In this document: in pieces, positions 18,174 to 27,913 of the stretch
Layout of the letters: each line of letters opens with the position of its first letter
Numbering within the stretch: the first letter of the stretch is position 1
From: CBDCOD01 sp965219665
Lineage (GTDB): Bacteria > Pseudomonadota > Gammaproteobacteria > CAKMZV01
Assembly: GCA_965219665.1 (NCBI GenBank)
Contig: CBDCOD010000016.1
Coordinates: 4,697 to 68,696, forward strand
Direction of reading: 5' to 3'
DNA length: 64,000 nucleotides
Position numbers and translations under genes: made by a program
The notes under the pieces: generated by a model
What the model was told of the DNA's origin: nothing
Databases searched by the model: none
Seen by the model: the letters and a program-made list of their open reading frames with translations, nothing else

Positions 18174-18770
18174 TTAACTATCAATTTCTCTAACACCCAA
18201 TGGTGAATGCGTTTTAATTATACTCTTCTTGACCAGTGGGTCTACTTCTTCATCTAAGCGAAAGAACGTATAAGACAAGGTCATCTCCTCCACTTCTTCA
18301 TCTAATTCGGGGTTTATAACAAGTTGTACTGGCATCTCTACCGTATCATGTGGAGCAAACAGTTGCTTAGTAAAACAAAAGCATTCTATCTTTTGCAAAT
18401 AAGAGGCCGCCTTCTCTGGAGCAACACTTGGTATAGCCTGACCAAGAATCGGCTTATTTGATCGGTTTTCTACTATAAAAGACACTGTTTTTATTTCACC
18501 AGGATGTATATCAACATAACCCTCTTTAGGGTAAAAACGCACGGGCATACCCGACGCTACTGTGCTCAAAAAAGTAACTCGAATGCTGCGCTCTCTATCA
18601 ACAACCTGTGAGACTTTATCCACCGGATTTTGTAATGAAGAAGAACGCCCATTCAGCCCTGTTACATCACATAAAACGTTGTATAAAGGAATCATTGCAA
18701 AGGCAAACAGGAACATAGCCACTGGAATAGCGACTATTTTGAGATAAAATTTCTTGCTAATTTGCGCCAT
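18174..18770 (-). CDS. ctaG: Cytochrome c oxidase assembly protein CtaG/Cox11
   Basis: A copper chaperone that delivers Cu to the CuB site of subunit I. One N-terminal membrane anchor (IVAIPVAMFLFAFAMIPLYNVLCD) is followed by a periplasmic Ig-like domain. The conserved copper-binding pair sits in ECFCFTKQ, at about residue 128, preceded by FYPKEGYVDIHPGE. Length 198 aa is typical. It lies 24 bp upstream of coxC in the oxidase operon. Confidence 0.96.
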   Translation of the reverse strand: MAQISKKFYLKIVAIPVAMFLFAFAMIPLYNVLCDVTGLNGRSSSLQNPVDKVSQVVDRERSIRVTFLSTVASGMPVRFYPKEGYVDIHPGEIKTVSFIVENRSNKPILGQAIPSVAPEKAASYLQKIECFCFTKQLFAPHDTVEMPVQLVINPELDEEVEEMTLSYTFFRLDEEVDPLVKKSIIKTHSPLGVREIDS

Positions 18771-18791
18771 TTTGCCTAATACTTAACCGCT

Positions 18792-18896
18792 CTATTGCAC
18801 GCCACTCAATATGGTAAAACTAAATACACTAATGCTAATGAGAAACAATAAGGCAAATGTAATCCATACACCGTATTTACTTTTCTTTTTAGCCAT
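18792..18896 (-). CDS. Small membrane protein of the oxidase operon (34 aa)
   Basis: A 34-codon frame (MAKKKSKYGVWITFALLFLI... ending TILSGVQ) fills the gap between coxA and ctaG. It has a basic N-terminus followed by one transmembrane helix. Its ATG overlaps the coxA stop (ATGGCTAA), which implies translational coupling. Position, size and topology fit the 'cytochrome oxidase small assembly protein' found between ctaD and cox11 in other proteobacteria; function there is little known. It is too short for most gene finders. Confidence 0.75.
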   Translation of the reverse strand: MAKKKSKYGVWITFALLFLISISVFSFTILSGVQ

Positions 18897-20502
18897 GCTG
18901 GGATGATGCTTTAATCAACTCAGCACTCGGTGGGGTTTCATAAGTGTGATATGGTGCCGGAGTTGCTACTTGCCATTCCAATGTTTTTGCACTCTCACCC
19001 CATACTTGGTTACTAGTTACTTTTTCACCACTAACAATGCCCTGAATAATGATATAGGCATATAGAATGAATGAAGCACCAAAGGCAAATGCGCCAAGGG
19101 AGGATAACATATTCATATCTGTAAATTGAATAGAGTAGTCTGCATAACGACGTGGCATTCCTGCCAAACCTAAGAAATGCTGAGGGAAAAATAACACATT
19201 AACAGATATAGTTGCCCACCAGAAATGGAATTTAGCTAATTTTTCGTTATACATGCGACCAGTCCATTTAGGGAACCAGTAATACACACCCGCAATAATT
19301 GCCCAAACAGCACCCGTTACCAGCACATAATGGAAATGCGCGACAACGAAGTATGAATCATGATATTGAATATCTGCAGGAACAACCCCAAGCATTAAGC
19401 CAGAAAGGCCGCCAATGGTAAACATTATTACAAAAGAAATCGCCCATAACATGGGAGCCTCAAAAGTCATAGCTCCACGCCACATAGTAGCGACCCAATT
19501 GAACACTTTAACACCTGTTGGAACCGCAATAAGAATGGTAGCATACATAAAATACAACTGCCCTTCTATCGGCATACCGACTAAAAACATATGGTGTGCC
19601 CATACAACAAACGATAGGAACGCTATAGATGCCGTTGCATAAACCATAGAACTATAACCAAACAAGGGCTTGCGTGCAAAAGTAGGAATAATCTGAGAGA
19701 CCACTCCGAACGCTGGCAAAATCATAACGTATACTTCAGGGTGCCCAAAAAACCAAAAAATATGCTGGAACATTACGGGATCACCACCGCCTGCCGCATC
19801 AAAGAAACTGGTTCCAAAATGACGGTCAGTCAACATCATAGTGACTGCACCAGCCAAGACAGGCATAACAGCAATTAAAAGGAAGGCTGTAATCAACCAA
19901 GTCCATACGAACAAAGGCATATCCATTAAACGCATATGCGGTGCGCGCAGGTTAAAAATAGTTGCCACAATATTGATAGAACCCATGATAGAGGAGAAAC
20001 CCATCAAATGGATAGCAAAAATCAAAAAGTCAACACTTTTAGGCGCATAAGTCGTCGCCAAAGGGGCATAGAGTGTCCAACCAGATGCAGGAGCACCGCC
20101 ATCCATAAAGAATGTCGAAATCAAGATGACGCCTGCAAAAGGCATAATCCAAAAACTCCAGTTATTCAAGCGAGGAAGTGCCATATCTGGAGCCCCTATC
20201 ATCATTGGTATTTGCCAGTTTGCTAGACCAACAAAAGCAGGCATAACTGCACCAAAAATCATGATAAGCGCGTGCATTGTAGTCAAAGAGTTAAAAAACT
20301 GCGGGTCAACCACTTGCAAACCTGGTGCCCATAACTCAGCACGAATCACCATAGCCATGGCACCGCCAATCAGCAGCATTATGAAAGAAAACCACATATA
20401 TAAAGTACCAATATCTTTATGATTAGTAGTTCTCACCCAGCGCATTAGTCCTCTCTCAGGACCATGATGCTCATGATGGTCAGGATGTGATAAAGTTGCC
20501 AT
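18889..20502 (-). CDS. coxA: Cytochrome c oxidase subunit I
   Basis: Catalytic subunit with haem a, haem a3 and CuB. Twelve membrane helices are predicted from the hydrophobic pattern. Recognisable blocks are TTNHKDIGTLY, the FFGHPEVYVMILPAFG segment with the His-Tyr crosslink (HPEVY), WAHHMFLVGM (CuB His pair) and HDSYFVVAHFHYV (haem ligands). I chose the ATG at 20502 (MATLSHPDHHEHHGPERG): AGGAG stands ten bases upstream, while the longer frame would need a TTG at 20532. The protein is 537 aa. The HPDHHEHHGPE head is His-rich, as in several gammaproteobacterial homologues. It ends in an 8-bp overlap with the small ORF downstream. Confidence 0.97.
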   Translation of the reverse strand: MATLSHPDHHEHHGPERGLMRWVRTTNHKDIGTLYMWFSFIMLLIGGAMAMVIRAELWAPGLQVVDPQFFNSLTTMHALIMIFGAVMPAFVGLANWQIPMMIGAPDMALPRLNNWSFWIMPFAGVILISTFFMDGGAPASGWTLYAPLATTYAPKSVDFLIFAIHLMGFSSIMGSINIVATIFNLRAPHMRLMDMPLFVWTWLITAFLLIAVMPVLAGAVTMMLTDRHFGTSFFDAAGGGDPVMFQHIFWFFGHPEVYVMILPAFGVVSQIIPTFARKPLFGYSSMVYATASIAFLSFVVWAHHMFLVGMPIEGQLYFMYATILIAVPTGVKVFNWVATMWRGAMTFEAPMLWAISFVIMFTIGGLSGLMLGVVPADIQYHDSYFVVAHFHYVLVTGAVWAIIAGVYYWFPKWTGRMYNEKLAKFHFWWATISVNVLFFPQHFLGLAGMPRRYADYSIQFTDMNMLSSLGAFAFGASFILYAYIIIQGIVSGEKVTSNQVWGESAKTLEWQVATPAPYHTYETPPSAELIKASSQHG

Positions 20503-20607
20503 ATCGCTCTTTCTCCTAGTGCTTAACGCCAAATGTTAAATATATAAAATGCTTAATCTAAATCTGTATTAATTTGAGTTGCCAAATCAAATCTACTGAA
20601 GTTTCAA

Positions 20608-21759
20608 CTATCGTTTTGCCTTCACTTCACTTGGTTGTATGAAGTCGGTGGCACTATTGCCTAACTGTGTGCGTGTGAATGCCACGACACCTGCCAACTC
20701 AACATCACTGAGTTGATCTCTGAATGCTTGCATAGCCGTGCCTGCTTTACCATTCATAATAATATCCAGATGCTCATCTAAGCCCGCAGCAATCACTGAA
20801 CTTCCCGTCAACGCAGGGAAAACACCTGGAATGCCCGCACCGGTTGCGCCATGACAAGCAGCACAACTTCGAGCATAGACTTTCTGTCCCTCTGCAACGA
20901 GTTCATCTTTTGTGAACACCCTATTAGCACTTGCCGCAACGGCTTGATTAGAAGCCTTTTTCTGAGCAACCCACGCCTCATACTCTGCTTCTGGAAGAGC
21001 ACGCACTACGATAGGCATATAAGCATGATCCTTGCCACATAGTTCTGCGCAATTCCCACGGTAAACACCAGGTTGATCAATCTTTGCCCACGTGTCATTG
21101 ATAAACCCTGGAATAGCATCCTGTTTAACACCTAAGTCAGGCACCCACCAAGCGTGGATAACGTCATTAGCTGTTATAAGAAAGCGAATTTTTTTTCCAA
21201 CAGGAACGACAAGTTCATTGTCAACGTCCACTAGATAGTTTTCGTAGTCTGGTGTTATTCCTTCCTCAATAGAAGCTTTTAACTGCTTACGAGAAATATC
21301 ATCTAAGTTAGAGAAGAAACCAATTCCTTCTGCAGAACCATCCACATAATCATACTTCCACTTCCACTGATAACCCGTTACTTTAATCGTCATATCAGAT
21401 TTACTACTATCTTCCAAGTCAATCAAAACTGAGGTGGCAGGAAAGGCAACAGCCACTAAGATACCTAAAGGGATTAATGTCCACAACAATTCCACTGTGG
21501 TGCTTTCATGAAATTGTGCAGGCTTAACCCCTTTAGATTTGCGGTGATTGATAATAGAGTATGCCATCACACCAAAAACACCGACACCTATTGCCACACA
21601 AATCCAGAAAATAATCATATGCAAGTCATAAATTTCACGACTGACACTGGTTACTCCTACTGGCAAGTTGTATCCATTAGAAGTATTAATGTTCGCCCAC
21701 GCAACTACACTAAATAGCGTAAGGAATAATACTGTTAGGCTCTGAAGGCTCTTCCGCAT
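20608..21759 (-). CDS. coxB: Cytochrome c oxidase subunit II with fused cytochrome c domain
   Basis: Electron-entry subunit. A signal peptide (LTVLFLTLFSVVAWA) and two membrane helices (MIIFWICVAIGVGVFGVMAY and LLWTLIPLGILVAVAFP) lead to the CuA cupredoxin domain, with HAWWVPDLG and GNCAELCGKDHAYMPI supplying the His, two Cys, Glu, His and Met ligands. After a linker the C-terminus carries a class I cytochrome c: CAACHGATGAG as the haem site and a Met in GTAMQAF. Such fusions feed electrons directly into the CuA centre. AGAGGAG precedes the ATG at 21759. It is the first gene of the oxidase operon. Confidence 0.96.
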   Translation of the reverse strand: MRKSLQSLTVLFLTLFSVVAWANINTSNGYNLPVGVTSVSREIYDLHMIIFWICVAIGVGVFGVMAYSIINHRKSKGVKPAQFHESTTVELLWTLIPLGILVAVAFPATSVLIDLEDSSKSDMTIKVTGYQWKWKYDYVDGSAEGIGFFSNLDDISRKQLKASIEEGITPDYENYLVDVDNELVVPVGKKIRFLITANDVIHAWWVPDLGVKQDAIPGFINDTWAKIDQPGVYRGNCAELCGKDHAYMPIVVRALPEAEYEAWVAQKKASNQAVAASANRVFTKDELVAEGQKVYARSCAACHGATGAGIPGVFPALTGSSVIAAGLDEHLDIIMNGKAGTAMQAFRDQLSDVELAGVVAFTRTQLGNSATDFIQPSEVKAKR

Positions 21760-22151
21760 TGTATATCTCCTCTATTACAATCTTAAATAAGGATTGAGAC
21801 TTTGGGGTAAAGCACAGGATGACAACCTACATTCTTGGGGAATATGCCCTTAAATGACGCTCTGCCCATTTCGGAGGCGCATTATAACCATACCCACTGC
21901 AAGATACTTACAAAAAACGACCAATATCTAATTTCTTTACATGTACATCGACACTATATATATATTATTAATTTAACTGCTGTAGTCAAAAGTTGATTAG
22001 AGTCATTAGTAATTGCTGTAAAATTAAGAGTAACATGTACTAATAGATGCATATCGTAATAGTATATACTCACGTATAACAAGCAACATAAACTCAAGAA
22101 AAAGCAATACCCATATACAAACACTCAACCTTCATTAATACATTTTAAAAT
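21760..22151. promoter_or_regulatory. Divergent intergenic region between coxB and clpX
   Basis: 392 bp between divergent genes. For coxB, the minus strand has TATAAT (plus-strand positions 21881-21886) with no good -35, giving a leader of about 115 nt before a strong AGAGGAG. On the clpX side no Shine-Dalgarno is seen; TTTTAAAAT directly abuts the ATG. I see no gene here. Confidence 0.4.
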
Positions 22152-23396
22152 ATGGCAAACTCTCCCACTTCCATGCGATGCTCTTTTTGCGGAAAGACGC
22201 AAAAAGAAGTTACTAAGTTGATTGCAGGACCTTCGGCATTCATATGTAATGAATGTGTTGACTTTTGCACTGACATCATCAATGAGGAAAAATATCAAGA
22301 AGATATTGACTATTCTGAACTACCTACTCCCAGCGAGATAAATACTGTCCTCAACGAGTACGTCATTGGACAAGACCATGCTAAAAAAGTGCTATCAGTT
22401 GCAGTATATAACCACTACCAAAGACTTTTTCATAGCAATAGTCATATAGATGATACAGAGATCTCCAAAAGCAACATACTACTCATCGGTCCGACAGGAT
22501 CAGGGAAAACACTGATTGCACAAACATTAGCACGTTTGCTCAACGTTCCTTTTGCTATTGCTGATGCGACAACACTCACTGAGGCGGGCTATGTTGGTGA
22601 TGACGTAGAGAGCATCCTGCTACGCCTGCTGCAAAACAATAACTTTGATGCTGCCAACGCTGAACGCGGAATTATATTTATAGATGAAATAGATAAAATA
22701 GGTCGCAAGTCAGAAAACCCCTCAGTAACACGTGATGTATCAGGTGAAGGCGTTCAACAAGCTCTGCTCAAGTTAATAGAGGGCACTACAGCAAATGTCC
22801 CCCCCAAAGGAGGACGTAAGCATCCTCAACAAGAAACCATTCAAGTTAACACTAAAAATATTTTATTTATCTGTGGCGGCGCATTTGAAGGATTAGATAA
22901 ACTGGTTGCTAAGCGCATGGAAGTTAATAGCCATATCGGATTTACTGCTACCATTCACTCAGAAAATGACACATATTCCTTTCAATCCTCCCATATTGAA
23001 GAAGAGGACTTAGTGCGATTTGGGCTTATTCCCGAACTGATTGGCAGACTGCCTATACGCTCATTATTGGAACCCTTAGATGAAAAAGCGCTCATACAAA
23101 TCTTGACACAGCCTAAAAATGCATTCATCAAGCAATACAAAAAATTATTTTCTTTTGAAAATGTTGAGTTGGAGTTTACAACAAGCGCTCTACAGAACAT
23201 AGCACTACAAGCTATTGAACGCAAGACAGGTGCTCGTGGCTTAAAAACAGTACTTGAAAATATCCTATTAGACACCATGTTTGACTTACCCAGTTTTAAG
23301 AATGTTGCAAAAGTGCAAGTTGATCTTGCTGCAGCTAAAGGCGAGTGTCAACCTAAACGTATTAAACGTAGCCGGCAGTCACATAAGGCATCTTAA
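22152..23396 (+). CDS. clpX: ClpX, ATP-binding subunit of the ClpXP protease
   Basis: A AAA+ unfoldase that feeds substrates to ClpP. The N-terminal zinc-binding domain has CSFCGK and CNECVDFC (C-x2-C pairs). The AAA module carries GPTGSGKT (about residue 114), the GYVGDD pore-1 loop, FIDEIDKI (Walker B) and the RGLK sensor region near the end. The 414-aa length is normal. clpP, normally directly upstream, is absent; the upstream gene is the divergent coxB. The ATG has no Shine-Dalgarno. lon follows after 51 bp, as in other proteobacteria. Confidence 0.97.
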   Translation: MANSPTSMRCSFCGKTQKEVTKLIAGPSAFICNECVDFCTDIINEEKYQEDIDYSELPTPSEINTVLNEYVIGQDHAKKVLSVAVYNHYQRLFHSNSHIDDTEISKSNILLIGPTGSGKTLIAQTLARLLNVPFAIADATTLTEAGYVGDDVESILLRLLQNNNFDAANAERGIIFIDEIDKIGRKSENPSVTRDVSGEGVQQALLKLIEGTTANVPPKGGRKHPQQETIQVNTKNILFICGGAFEGLDKLVAKRMEVNSHIGFTATIHSENDTYSFQSSHIEEEDLVRFGLIPELIGRLPIRSLLEPLDEKALIQILTQPKNAFIKQYKKLFSFENVELEFTTSALQNIALQAIERKTGARGLKTVLENILLDTMFDLPSFKNVAKVQVDLAAAKGECQPKRIKRSRQSHKAS

Positions 23397-23447
23397 TTAA
23401 AACGCCCACAGCAACAAACATCAATTACGTGCTTCATACATAAATTC

Positions 23448-25841
23448 GTGAATATAGAACAACTTAAGCAAACAGCCCAAAAATTAGGAGATACACTTCC
23501 TGTTTTGCCGCTGCGCGATGCAGTTTTATTTCCTCATACTATGGAAACATTACTCATTGGACGAGAGTCTTCTATTGCAGCATTGCAGAGTAGTGCACAA
23601 GCTTATGAAAATTTATTGCTGGTGGTCACACAGAAACAAGCCGAAGTCGACAACCCAGATAGTGAAGCGCTTTTCAGCACAGCAACCTTAGCCTATATAT
23701 CACAGCAAACAATACAAGAAGATAAATCGGTTAAAGCACTTATAGAAGGCGTTCAACGTGTAAGAATACGCAGTATCCAGTCAAGCAATAATGAGTTGTC
23801 TGCTGTGTTTGAATCATTAGCAGACCAACCATACGACACCACAGCGGTTGCTCAAAAAATTAGTCGCATAAAGGGACTGCTTGATACTTTAGGCCAACGA
23901 GCACGCAAAACCACTACTACACCTCAGATTCAGTTTCCTCAGGCTGATAGTTTAGAGGCAAGCATTGACGCCTTTAGTGCAGAAATAAACCTCAGTACTG
24001 CTGTGAAACAAAAACTGTTAGACGCTTTTGACCCTCTGATACGCTGTGACTTAATCATAGAAGCCCTGGAAAACTGGATTGGTAGCGCAGAAGTAGAGCG
24101 CAGCATAGATAATCAAGTGCGTTCGCAAATGAAAAAAACGCAGCGTGAATATTTTTTGAATGAGAAGATGAAAGCCATTCAAAAAGAACTCAACTCAAGC
24201 ACTGAAGATGAGTTTGAAGCCCTTAAAGAACGCATAGAGAATACTGCCTTAACTACATCGGCACGCACAAAAGCACAAAAAGAACTAAACAGGCTACAAA
24301 GCATACCACAGCAATCCCCAGAGTATTCAGTAACCCACCACTATTTAGACACGCTATTATCACTGCCGTGGAAGCATAGCAGTCCTACTAATACCAATCT
24401 ATCTCAAGCTCAGCGTACCCTTGATAAGGCACACTATGGTTTGGAGGAAGTGAAAGAACGTATTATTGAATATCTTGCCGTTTTGCATAGAGTCAAGGAT
24501 GCACACTCTCCTATTCTGTGCTTGGTGGGACCGCCAGGGGTGGGCAAAACTTCTTTGGCCAAATCTATTGCTGAGGCAACTGGACGTGCTTATGCCCGTA
24601 TGGCACTAGGTGGCATTCGTGATGAATCCGAAATTCGTGGGCATAGACGTACCTATATTGGGGCTATGCCAGGGCGTATTCTTCAGCATATCCAAAAAAC
24701 GGGGGTTGATAACCCATTGTTCCTGTTAGATGAAATAGATAAGATTGGTATGGATTTCCGCGGAGATCCTGCGGCTGCCTTACTGGAAGTATTAGACCCC
24801 GAACAGAATAACACTTTCAGTGATCATTACTTGGAAGTGGAGTACGATCTCTCTAAAGTTCTATTTATCGCAACATCAAACAGCATAAACATTCCACCTG
24901 CATTAATGGATCGTATGGAGCTTATTGAACTATCAGGCTACACTGATCAAGAAAAAATAGAGATTGCAAGCAAGCATTTGACACCGCGTCAGATGCAGCG
25001 TCATGGACTGACCAAAAAAGACTTCAAGTTGCCCAAGACAAGTGTTAAATCTATAATCCATAATTACACCCGTGAGCCAGGTGTGCGCGAATTGGAAAGA
25101 AAAATTGCAAAACTGTGCCGCAAAACAGTTACCCAACAAGCTTTGAATGATACCCCAACAAACCAAACCATTAATTTATCTCAATTGCGTGAATTGCTTG
25201 GCGCTGAAGTGTATCATTATCAAGGACTTAGTCGCAACAAAAAGCGTATTGGACAAGTTATAGGATTGGCATGGACACAGACTGGTGGTGACTTATTGAC
25301 AATTGAAGTGCTGCACTACACAGGTTCTGGGAAATTACGCTGTACTGGCAAGTTGGGGGAAGTCATGAAAGAGTCTATTGAGACCGCCCTAAGTAATGTG
25401 AAACGCTTAAGTGAGAAGCTGCACGTAAATACTGAACTATTTTCAACGCAGGACTTCCATGTGCACATTCCAGAAGGAGCAATCCCTAAAGATGGTCCTA
25501 GCGCGGGCGTTGCACTGACTTTGGCTCTAGCATCCACACTTACACAAACCCCTGTCTTAAACAATATTGCCATGACCGGTGAGGTAACACTATATGGGGA
25601 TGTACTAGCTATCGGCGGCTTGAAGCAGAAATTGTTAGCAGCACAGCGCAGTGGTATACAGCGTGTATTGATTCCCCAAGACAATGTCAACCACTTAGAC
25701 AAAATACCTAAAGAAATTACTAACGCCTTAGAAATAACAACTATAAGCACTATCGAAGAGGCATTTTTATTGGCTTTCAACCCACCGCCTCTGGAACTAA
25801 AAAATGCTATCAATGATGGTAAAACCGTTATCACGCACTAA
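23448..25841 (+). CDS. lon: Lon ATP-dependent protease
   Basis: A cytoplasmic AAA+ protease that degrades misfolded and regulatory proteins. The N-terminal LON domain begins LPVLPLRDAVLFP. The AAA domain has GPPGVGKT (about residue 360) and FLLDEIDKIG. The protease domain has DGPSAGVAL with the catalytic Ser (about 685) and GGLKQKLLAA with the catalytic Lys (about 727). At 797 aa it is the standard length. The likely start is GTG, since LPVLPLRD lies 18 residues in and no ATG is nearby; no Shine-Dalgarno is visible. The HU gene that often follows lon is not here, but an HU gene is present at 40.8 kb. Confidence 0.97.
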   Translation: MNIEQLKQTAQKLGDTLPVLPLRDAVLFPHTMETLLIGRESSIAALQSSAQAYENLLLVVTQKQAEVDNPDSEALFSTATLAYISQQTIQEDKSVKALIEGVQRVRIRSIQSSNNELSAVFESLADQPYDTTAVAQKISRIKGLLDTLGQRARKTTTTPQIQFPQADSLEASIDAFSAEINLSTAVKQKLLDAFDPLIRCDLIIEALENWIGSAEVERSIDNQVRSQMKKTQREYFLNEKMKAIQKELNSSTEDEFEALKERIENTALTTSARTKAQKELNRLQSIPQQSPEYSVTHHYLDTLLSLPWKHSSPTNTNLSQAQRTLDKAHYGLEEVKERIIEYLAVLHRVKDAHSPILCLVGPPGVGKTSLAKSIAEATGRAYARMALGGIRDESEIRGHRRTYIGAMPGRILQHIQKTGVDNPLFLLDEIDKIGMDFRGDPAAALLEVLDPEQNNTFSDHYLEVEYDLSKVLFIATSNSINIPPALMDRMELIELSGYTDQEKIEIASKHLTPRQMQRHGLTKKDFKLPKTSVKSIIHNYTREPGVRELERKIAKLCRKTVTQQALNDTPTNQTINLSQLRELLGAEVYHYQGLSRNKKRIGQVIGLAWTQTGGDLLTIEVLHYTGSGKLRCTGKLGEVMKESIETALSNVKRLSEKLHVNTELFSTQDFHVHIPEGAIPKDGPSAGVALTLALASTLTQTPVLNNIAMTGEVTLYGDVLAIGGLKQKLLAAQRSGIQRVLIPQDNVNHLDKIPKEITNALEITTISTIEEAFLLAFNPPPLELKNAINDGKTVITH

Positions 25842-25863
25842 TCTTTTAAAATAATACATTCAT

Positions 25864-26295
25864 ATGACGCATAGTGCCACTTTGCTTACATACACCCTGG
25901 TTGCTCTCATCAGTATTGTTGTGGCATCTGGCTGTGCATTTAGACCCGATCGGCAGCAAGGACAGATTATTACTTCCAACCAGCTGCTACAAATAGAAAA
26001 AGGAATGTATCAGTTGGAAGTATCTGCTTTGTTAGGAAAGCCTTTATTAAAAAATCCTTTTCGCCCTCACTTTGAATGGATTTACCCATACCAATTGCTG
26101 AAGGAAGATGATACAGTTATATTCCGCCATGTGCTTATTCGTTTTAGTCAGGCGGGACAGGTTAATGAGCTACGGTGTATACAAGGAAGCCGCCAGTTGG
26201 AGCAAGAGACGAGCTACATACCCTGTAGTTCCAAGCATCCACACCCTGATTTTGTAGAAATTTGGGCTCCTCCTCCTAAAGACATCACTCGATGA
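25864..26295 (+). CDS. bamE: BamE-family outer-membrane assembly lipoprotein
   Basis: A small outer-membrane lipoprotein of the SmpA/OmlA (BamE) family, which stabilises the BAM complex that inserts outer-membrane proteins. The signal peptide ends in the lipobox VASGC, so Cys24 becomes lipidated. The SmpA signature is present: GQIITSNQLLQIEKGMYQLEV, VSALLGKPLL, and FEWIYPYQL. Length 143 aa is slightly longer than usual. The stop overlaps the start of the next gene by 4 bp (ATGA), so the pair is translated together. bamE usually stands beside fur or recN; here it follows lon. Confidence 0.88.
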   Translation: MTHSATLLTYTLVALISIVVASGCAFRPDRQQGQIITSNQLLQIEKGMYQLEVSALLGKPLLKNPFRPHFEWIYPYQLLKEDDTVIFRHVLIRFSQAGQVNELRCIQGSRQLEQETSYIPCSSKHPHPDFVEIWAPPPKDITR

Positions 26296-27245
26296 GTTTG
26301 CTTTTTTTGGCAGCAATTGTTGCCACGAGCCTTGCCCTGCTCATCTGGAGTGCTGATACTTTTATTGATAGTGCAGCCAACATTGCACATCACTTCAACG
26401 CACCCCATGTTCTGGTAGGGATTATCCTGCTAGGGTTTGGCACCTCAGCGCCTGAAATGGTTGTCTCCACATTTGCAGCCCTTGAAGGGAGCAGTGGCAT
26501 TGCTGTAGGCAATGTTATTGGTTCCAATATTGCAAATATAGCTTTAGTGCTTGCCATTAGCGCAATGATTGTCTCGATACATATTAGTACTCAGGTCATG
26601 AAGAGAGAACTCATTCTAGTCATTATAACCACTATTCTGGGTTGCTATTTATTATGGGATCAAGAATTAGATACAACAGATGGCGTTATTCTGTTAGCAG
26701 GTTTTATTATCACCTTAGCCTATATTGCATATGATAGTATAAAGCAACATGATAATAACGGGACGGAAAAAGCCGACTACCATACTTTCAAAACCTGGGG
26801 GGTACTCCTTCTCAGTTTCTGTACTCTGCTTGCCAGTGCGCGCCTGCTGGTATATGGTAGCAGTGGTATTGCAAGTTATTATTCTATCTCGGAGGCTATC
26901 ATTGGCATCACGGTGGTAGCGATTGGAACCAGTTTGCCAGAATTAGCGGTGTGTATTAGTTCTGCCTTAAAAAAACAGCCTGACTTTATTATTGGAAATA
27001 TATTAGGTTCTAATTTATTCAATGTCCTTGCAGTGCTTGCTATCCCCGGTCTGCTTACCACTACACACATTGAAAGCAGTGTCATTTACAACGATCTTCC
27101 TGTCATGCTCGGTATTACTTTTCTATTGGGAATCTTCAGTCTCATATACTGGAAATCGCCACGTATTACACGCTGGCAAGGCGCAGTCTTACTGTTAATC
27201 TATATAGGTTACATGACACACATAGCGCTGAGAACACTGCATTAA
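26292..27245 (+). CDS. Calcium/sodium antiporter (YrbG/CaCA family)
   Basis: An inner-membrane cation antiporter. Two inverted Na_Ca_ex repeats are visible: GFGTSAPEMVVS with GNVIGSNIANIAL in the first, and AIGTSLPELAV with GNILGSNLFNVLA in the second. These are the ion-binding alpha motifs. About ten hydrophobic segments are seen in 317 residues. It overlaps the bamE-like gene by 4 bp and converges on the pxp genes, 38 bp from the pxpB stop. Substrate (Ca2+ versus other cations) is inferred from family. Confidence 0.9.
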   Translation: MSLLFLAAIVATSLALLIWSADTFIDSAANIAHHFNAPHVLVGIILLGFGTSAPEMVVSTFAALEGSSGIAVGNVIGSNIANIALVLAISAMIVSIHISTQVMKRELILVIITTILGCYLLWDQELDTTDGVILLAGFIITLAYIAYDSIKQHDNNGTEKADYHTFKTWGVLLLSFCTLLASARLLVYGSSGIASYYSISEAIIGITVVAIGTSLPELAVCISSALKKQPDFIIGNILGSNLFNVLAVLAIPGLLTTTHIESSVIYNDLPVMLGITFLLGIFSLIYWKSPRITRWQGAVLLLIYIGYMTHIALRTLH

Positions 27246-27283
27246 GTCACCTACTGTATCGCCTCATACACTAAAACTGTCCA

Positions 27284-27913
27284 TCATATAGATACAAATC
27301 GCACCGTGTCATTCACGGCAAGTTGCATTTTGCTCATATCTAAATGTGTACTTCCAACGATATTCCACCCTCCCGCACTATCTGTAGGATATACGGCTGT
27401 CTGATGCTCTGCAATAGCAACACTACCAGCAGGAACTTTAGCGCGCGGAGCAGAGAGCCTTGGGATCACTAAGCGTTTATGCAAATACCCAAGATATGCA
27501 AAATTAGGCAAAAAACCCACTGCATATACTCGATAGACCACACCAGTATGCAGATCAATAAATGACTCTAATGATAGATTACACCGAGTCAAAATAGATT
27601 CAAGGTCTAACCCAGACTCTCTATCATAGCGCACTGGTATCTCTACGTGCTTGCCATGCTTAAGTTCCATAGGCTCCTCAGCACAATCTATATCTGTAAT
27701 GTATGCTCGCAAAGCATCAAGATTAGTATTGTGAATATCATACACAACACTAAGTGTATTATAGGAAGGCACTACATCAATCAGACCATCTGTAAATTCA
27801 TGCTCTATTGCTGCTTTATAGCATATGATTTTTTTTAGTAGTTTTTCGGAAACTGCTTCATCGAAGTAGATGCAAAAAGCATCTTCAGAGACCATCATAA
27901 TACGCGGACTCAT
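27284..27913 (-). CDS. pxpB: 5-oxoprolinase subunit B (KipI/allophanate hydrolase subunit 1-like)
   Basis: Part of the PxpABC enzyme that opens 5-oxoproline with ATP. The family is recognised by PVRYDRESGLDLESIL, HTGVVYRVYAVGFLPNFAYLG, PRLSAPRAKVPAGSVAIAEHQT and the YPTDSAGGWNIVGST block. I chose the ATG at 27913 (MSPRIMMVSEDAF): it overlaps the pxpA stop as ATGA and its length of 209 aa fits the family, while 25 further codons upstream have no similarity. pxpC, which normally follows pxpB, is not in this neighbourhood. Confidence 0.9.
   Translation of the reverse strand: MSPRIMMVSEDAFCIYFDEAVSEKLLKKIICYKAAIEHEFTDGLIDVVPSYNTLSVVYDIHNTNLDALRAYITDIDCAEEPMELKHGKHVEIPVRYDRESGLDLESILTRCNLSLESFIDLHTGVVYRVYAVGFLPNFAYLGYLHKRLVIPRLSAPRAKVPAGSVAIAEHQTAVYPTDSAGGWNIVGSTHLDMSKMQLAVNDTVRFVSI

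Noticed and set aside
20503..20532. TTG-started extension of coxA
   Set aside because: The ATG at 20502 has a good AGGAG and the extension covers that site.
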